Assembly: GCA_020720565.1 (NCBI GenBank)
Contig: DYOK01000001.1
Location: 72,970-89,036, forward strand
Direction: 5' to 3'
Length of the DNA stretch: 16,067 bases
From: Acetofilamentum sp.
GTDB taxonomy: Bacteria; Bacteroidota; Bacteroidia; Bacteroidales; JAFGXI01
Shown: piece by piece, positions 15,387 through 16,067 of the stretch
Numbering within the stretch: position 1 is the stretch's first letter
Layout: every line of letters starts with the position of its first letter
Made by a program: the position numbers and the translations under genes
Notes under the pieces: generated by a model
Databases searched by the model: none
What the model saw: only the letters and a program-made list of their open reading frames with translations
What the model was told of the DNA's origin: nothing

Positions 15387-15649
15387 CCGGTATCATCCGA
15401 GGATACTGGTTTTTGAAACATGCTTCTTAAATAACTTTTTCCTGTTGTGGTTTTTAAATATTTTTCGCGTGTTCGTGCTGCTTCTCTTGTGGGCTGCTGT
15501 TCCGAATAAATCAAATCGAATGGGGCATAAGGCTTGGTACTGGTATTATATCCTTTGTTATGTTGCTGCAATCTTCTTTCCAAGTTTTCAGTCATCCCAA
15601 CATAAATCCAATCTTTTTTGCCGCTCTTTATCGCATATACTGTATACAT
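15368..15649 (-). CDS. Single-domain GIY-YIG nuclease family protein, array copy 1
   Basis: A 93-residue protein of the small UPF0213/YhbQ-like GIY-YIG class, related to the UvrC N-terminal and homing endonuclease catalytic domains. The ATG at 15649 is chosen because the domain starts right there; the longer frame to 15745 only reads back through the terminator and tRNA fragment of the neighbouring unit. VYA at 4-6 replaces GIY and YVG at 16-18 replaces YIG. The catalytic set follows: Arg26, His30, Asn31 and Glu62 in TREKYLK. The core ends near residue 79 (RSMFQ). The last residues, SSDDTGLSTDR, are encoded by two small palindromes (15371-15386 and 15387-15409) and look acquired rather than part of the fold. 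Identical to the protein at 15717-15998. It probably acts on DNA, but its target is unknown. Confidence 0.88.
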   Translation of the reverse strand: MYTVYAIKSGKKDWIYVGMTENLERRLQQHNKGYNTSTKPYAPFDLIYSEQQPTREAARTREKYLKTTTGKSYLRSMFQKPVSSDDTGLSTDR

Positions 15650-15665
15650 AATCAACGTATTTAAT

Positions 15666-15694
15666 AAAAAAAAGTCCACATTACTGTGGACTTT
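15666..15694 (-). terminator. Intrinsic terminator, array copy 2
   Basis: Same 10-bp stem and 4-base loop as copy 1, followed on the minus strand by a longer T-tract. It lies 16 bp upstream of GIY-YIG copy 1, so that gene is insulated from transcription coming from the right and needs its own promoter or read-through. Confidence 0.88.
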
Positions 15695-15695
15695 G

Positions 15696-15715
15696 TACCT
15701 AGGACCGGAATCGAA
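15696..15715 (-). repeat. tRNA 3'-tail copy 2
   Basis: Identical to 15347-15366 and to the 3' 20 nt of the tRNA gene at 16045-16064. Confidence 0.85.
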
Positions 15716-15735
15716 TCTACCTGTCGGTAGACAGG
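15714..15735 (+). repeat. Family A palindrome at the GIY-YIG stop codon, copy 2
   Basis: Identical to the copy at 15365-15386 and in the same position relative to the second GIY-YIG gene. Confidence 0.8.
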
Positions 15736-15998
15736 CCGGTATCATCCGAGGATACTGGTTTTTGAAACATGCTTCTTAAATAACTTTTTCCTGTTGTGGT
15801 TTTTAAATATTTTTCGCGTGTTCGTGCTGCTTCTCTTGTGGGCTGCTGTTCCGAATAAATCAAATCGAATGGGGCATAAGGCTTGGTACTGGTATTATAT
15901 CCTTTGTTATGTTGCTGCAATCTTCTTTCCAAGTTTTCAGTCATCCCAACATAAATCCAATCTTTTTTGCCGCTCTTTATCGCATATACTGTATACAT
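15717..15998 (-). CDS. Single-domain GIY-YIG nuclease family protein, array copy 2
   Basis: Identical in protein and DNA to the gene at 15368-15649: 93 residues, VYA and YVG motifs, Arg26, His30 and Glu62. It is the copy closest to the tRNA gene, starting 47 bp past the tRNA 3' end, with a terminator between them. Because this copy and its flanks recur exactly 349 bp further left, it could be either the parent or the product of the duplication. Both frames are intact, so both could be expressed. Confidence 0.88.
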   Translation of the reverse strand: MYTVYAIKSGKKDWIYVGMTENLERRLQQHNKGYNTSTKPYAPFDLIYSEQQPTREAARTREKYLKTTTGKSYLRSMFQKPVSSDDTGLSTDR

Positions 15999-16014
15999 AA
16001 TCAACGTATTTAAT

Positions 16015-16043
16015 AAAAAAAAGTCCACATTACTGTGGACTTT
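16015..16043 (-). terminator. Intrinsic terminator of the tRNA gene
   Basis: Stem AAAGTCCACA / TGTGGACTTT with loop TTAC and a T-tract on the minus strand, starting one base after the tRNA 3' end. This is the natural site for a tRNA terminator and suggests that the other two copies derive from this one. Confidence 0.9.
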
Positions 16044-16044
16044 G

Positions 16045-16067
16045 TACCTAGGACCGGAATCGAACCG
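16045..16067 (-). tRNA. tRNA gene, 3' end only (cut by window edge), isotype unknown
   Basis: Read on the minus strand, the visible 23 nt are CGG (positions 51-53), T-loop TTCGATT (54-60), T-stem 3' strand CCGGT (61-65), acceptor 3' strand CCTAGGT (66-72) and discriminator A (73). CCA is not encoded. The T-stem can pair as far as seen (CGG with CCG), unlike in the two fragments to the left. The anticodon lies outside the window, so the isotype cannot be given. Confidence 0.75.

Larger units (their letters stand above)
15318..16015. repeat. Perfect tandem duplication of a 349-bp unit
   Basis: Units 15318-15666 and 15667-16015 appear identical throughout, and a third partial unit runs from 16016 to 16064 before sequence diverges. 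Each unit contains, in minus-strand order, a terminator, a GIY-YIG gene, a family A palindrome at its stop codon and a 20-nt tRNA 3' tail. The identity implies recent duplication or active homogenisation. Confidence 0.95.

Noticed and set aside
15347..15715. Two further tRNA genes in the array.
   Set aside because: Only positions 54-73 are present. The 5' T-stem, anticodon arm, D arm and 5' acceptor strand are missing.
15368..15745. A 125-residue version of the GIY-YIG protein starting at 15745.
   Set aside because: Its first 32 residues translate the tRNA fragment and the terminator hairpin of the neighbouring unit. The domain begins at the ATG at 15649.
15318..16043. CRISPR array.
   Set aside because: The repeat period is 349 bp, the units contain complete genes, and there are no short unique spacers or cas genes.

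Overview
The window is AT-rich DNA from a member of the Bacteroidota, probably a fermentative Bacteroidales-like organism. The evidence is the gene families present (a DUF3822-type protein beside rsmD, a SlyD-like FKBP with a histidine tail, a Bacteroidota-type ParE/ParC pair, a DUF234 ATPase, single-domain GIY-YIG proteins), the lack of strong Shine-Dalgarno sites, and several matches to the Bacteroidota promoter pattern TTTG-N19/21-TAnnTTTG.

Layout. Positions 142-4708, all on the minus strand and read right to left, form an acyl-CoA/acyl-phosphate fermentation block: pta, a 3-hydroxyacyl-CoA dehydrogenase, ackA and ptb. Pta and AckA together convert acetyl-CoA to acetate plus ATP. The dehydrogenase and Ptb suggest a C4 (butyryl) branch, whose kinase would lie outside the window. 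Positions 5157-7299 hold a compact minus-strand operon: a two-helix membrane protein of unknown function, a DUF3822-like protein and rsmD. Then come slyD, with its own promoter and terminator, and the topoisomerase IV genes parE then parC, also on the minus strand.

Positions 12794-13850 are about 1 kb of very AT-rich DNA with no convincing gene. It carries three copies of an inverted repeat with TTATAAnnCGCCA-type arms. In every copy the CGCC and GGCG cores start exactly 29 bp apart. The third copy abuts the start of a plus-strand AAA ATPase/DUF234 gene with a C-terminal PD-(D/E)XK nuclease motif.

The right end (15318-16067) is a perfect tandem duplication of a 349-bp unit. Each unit holds a single-domain GIY-YIG gene, a strong intrinsic terminator and the last 20 nt of a tRNA (T-loop to discriminator base). 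The array abuts the 3' end of what appears to be the intact tRNA gene, which is cut by the window edge. It looks like a small cassette that accumulated at a tRNA 3' end.

Two families of short dispersed palindromes lie mainly between genes: one of the type CTAyCTGkCGrTAGACAGG (five copies) and one of the type AGGyC-NNN-GACCT (four copies). Two of the first family form a 26-bp inverted repeat flanking ptb. The least explained parts of the window are the tRNA-tail/GIY-YIG array and the 29-bp-spaced inverted repeats next to the ATPase-nuclease gene.
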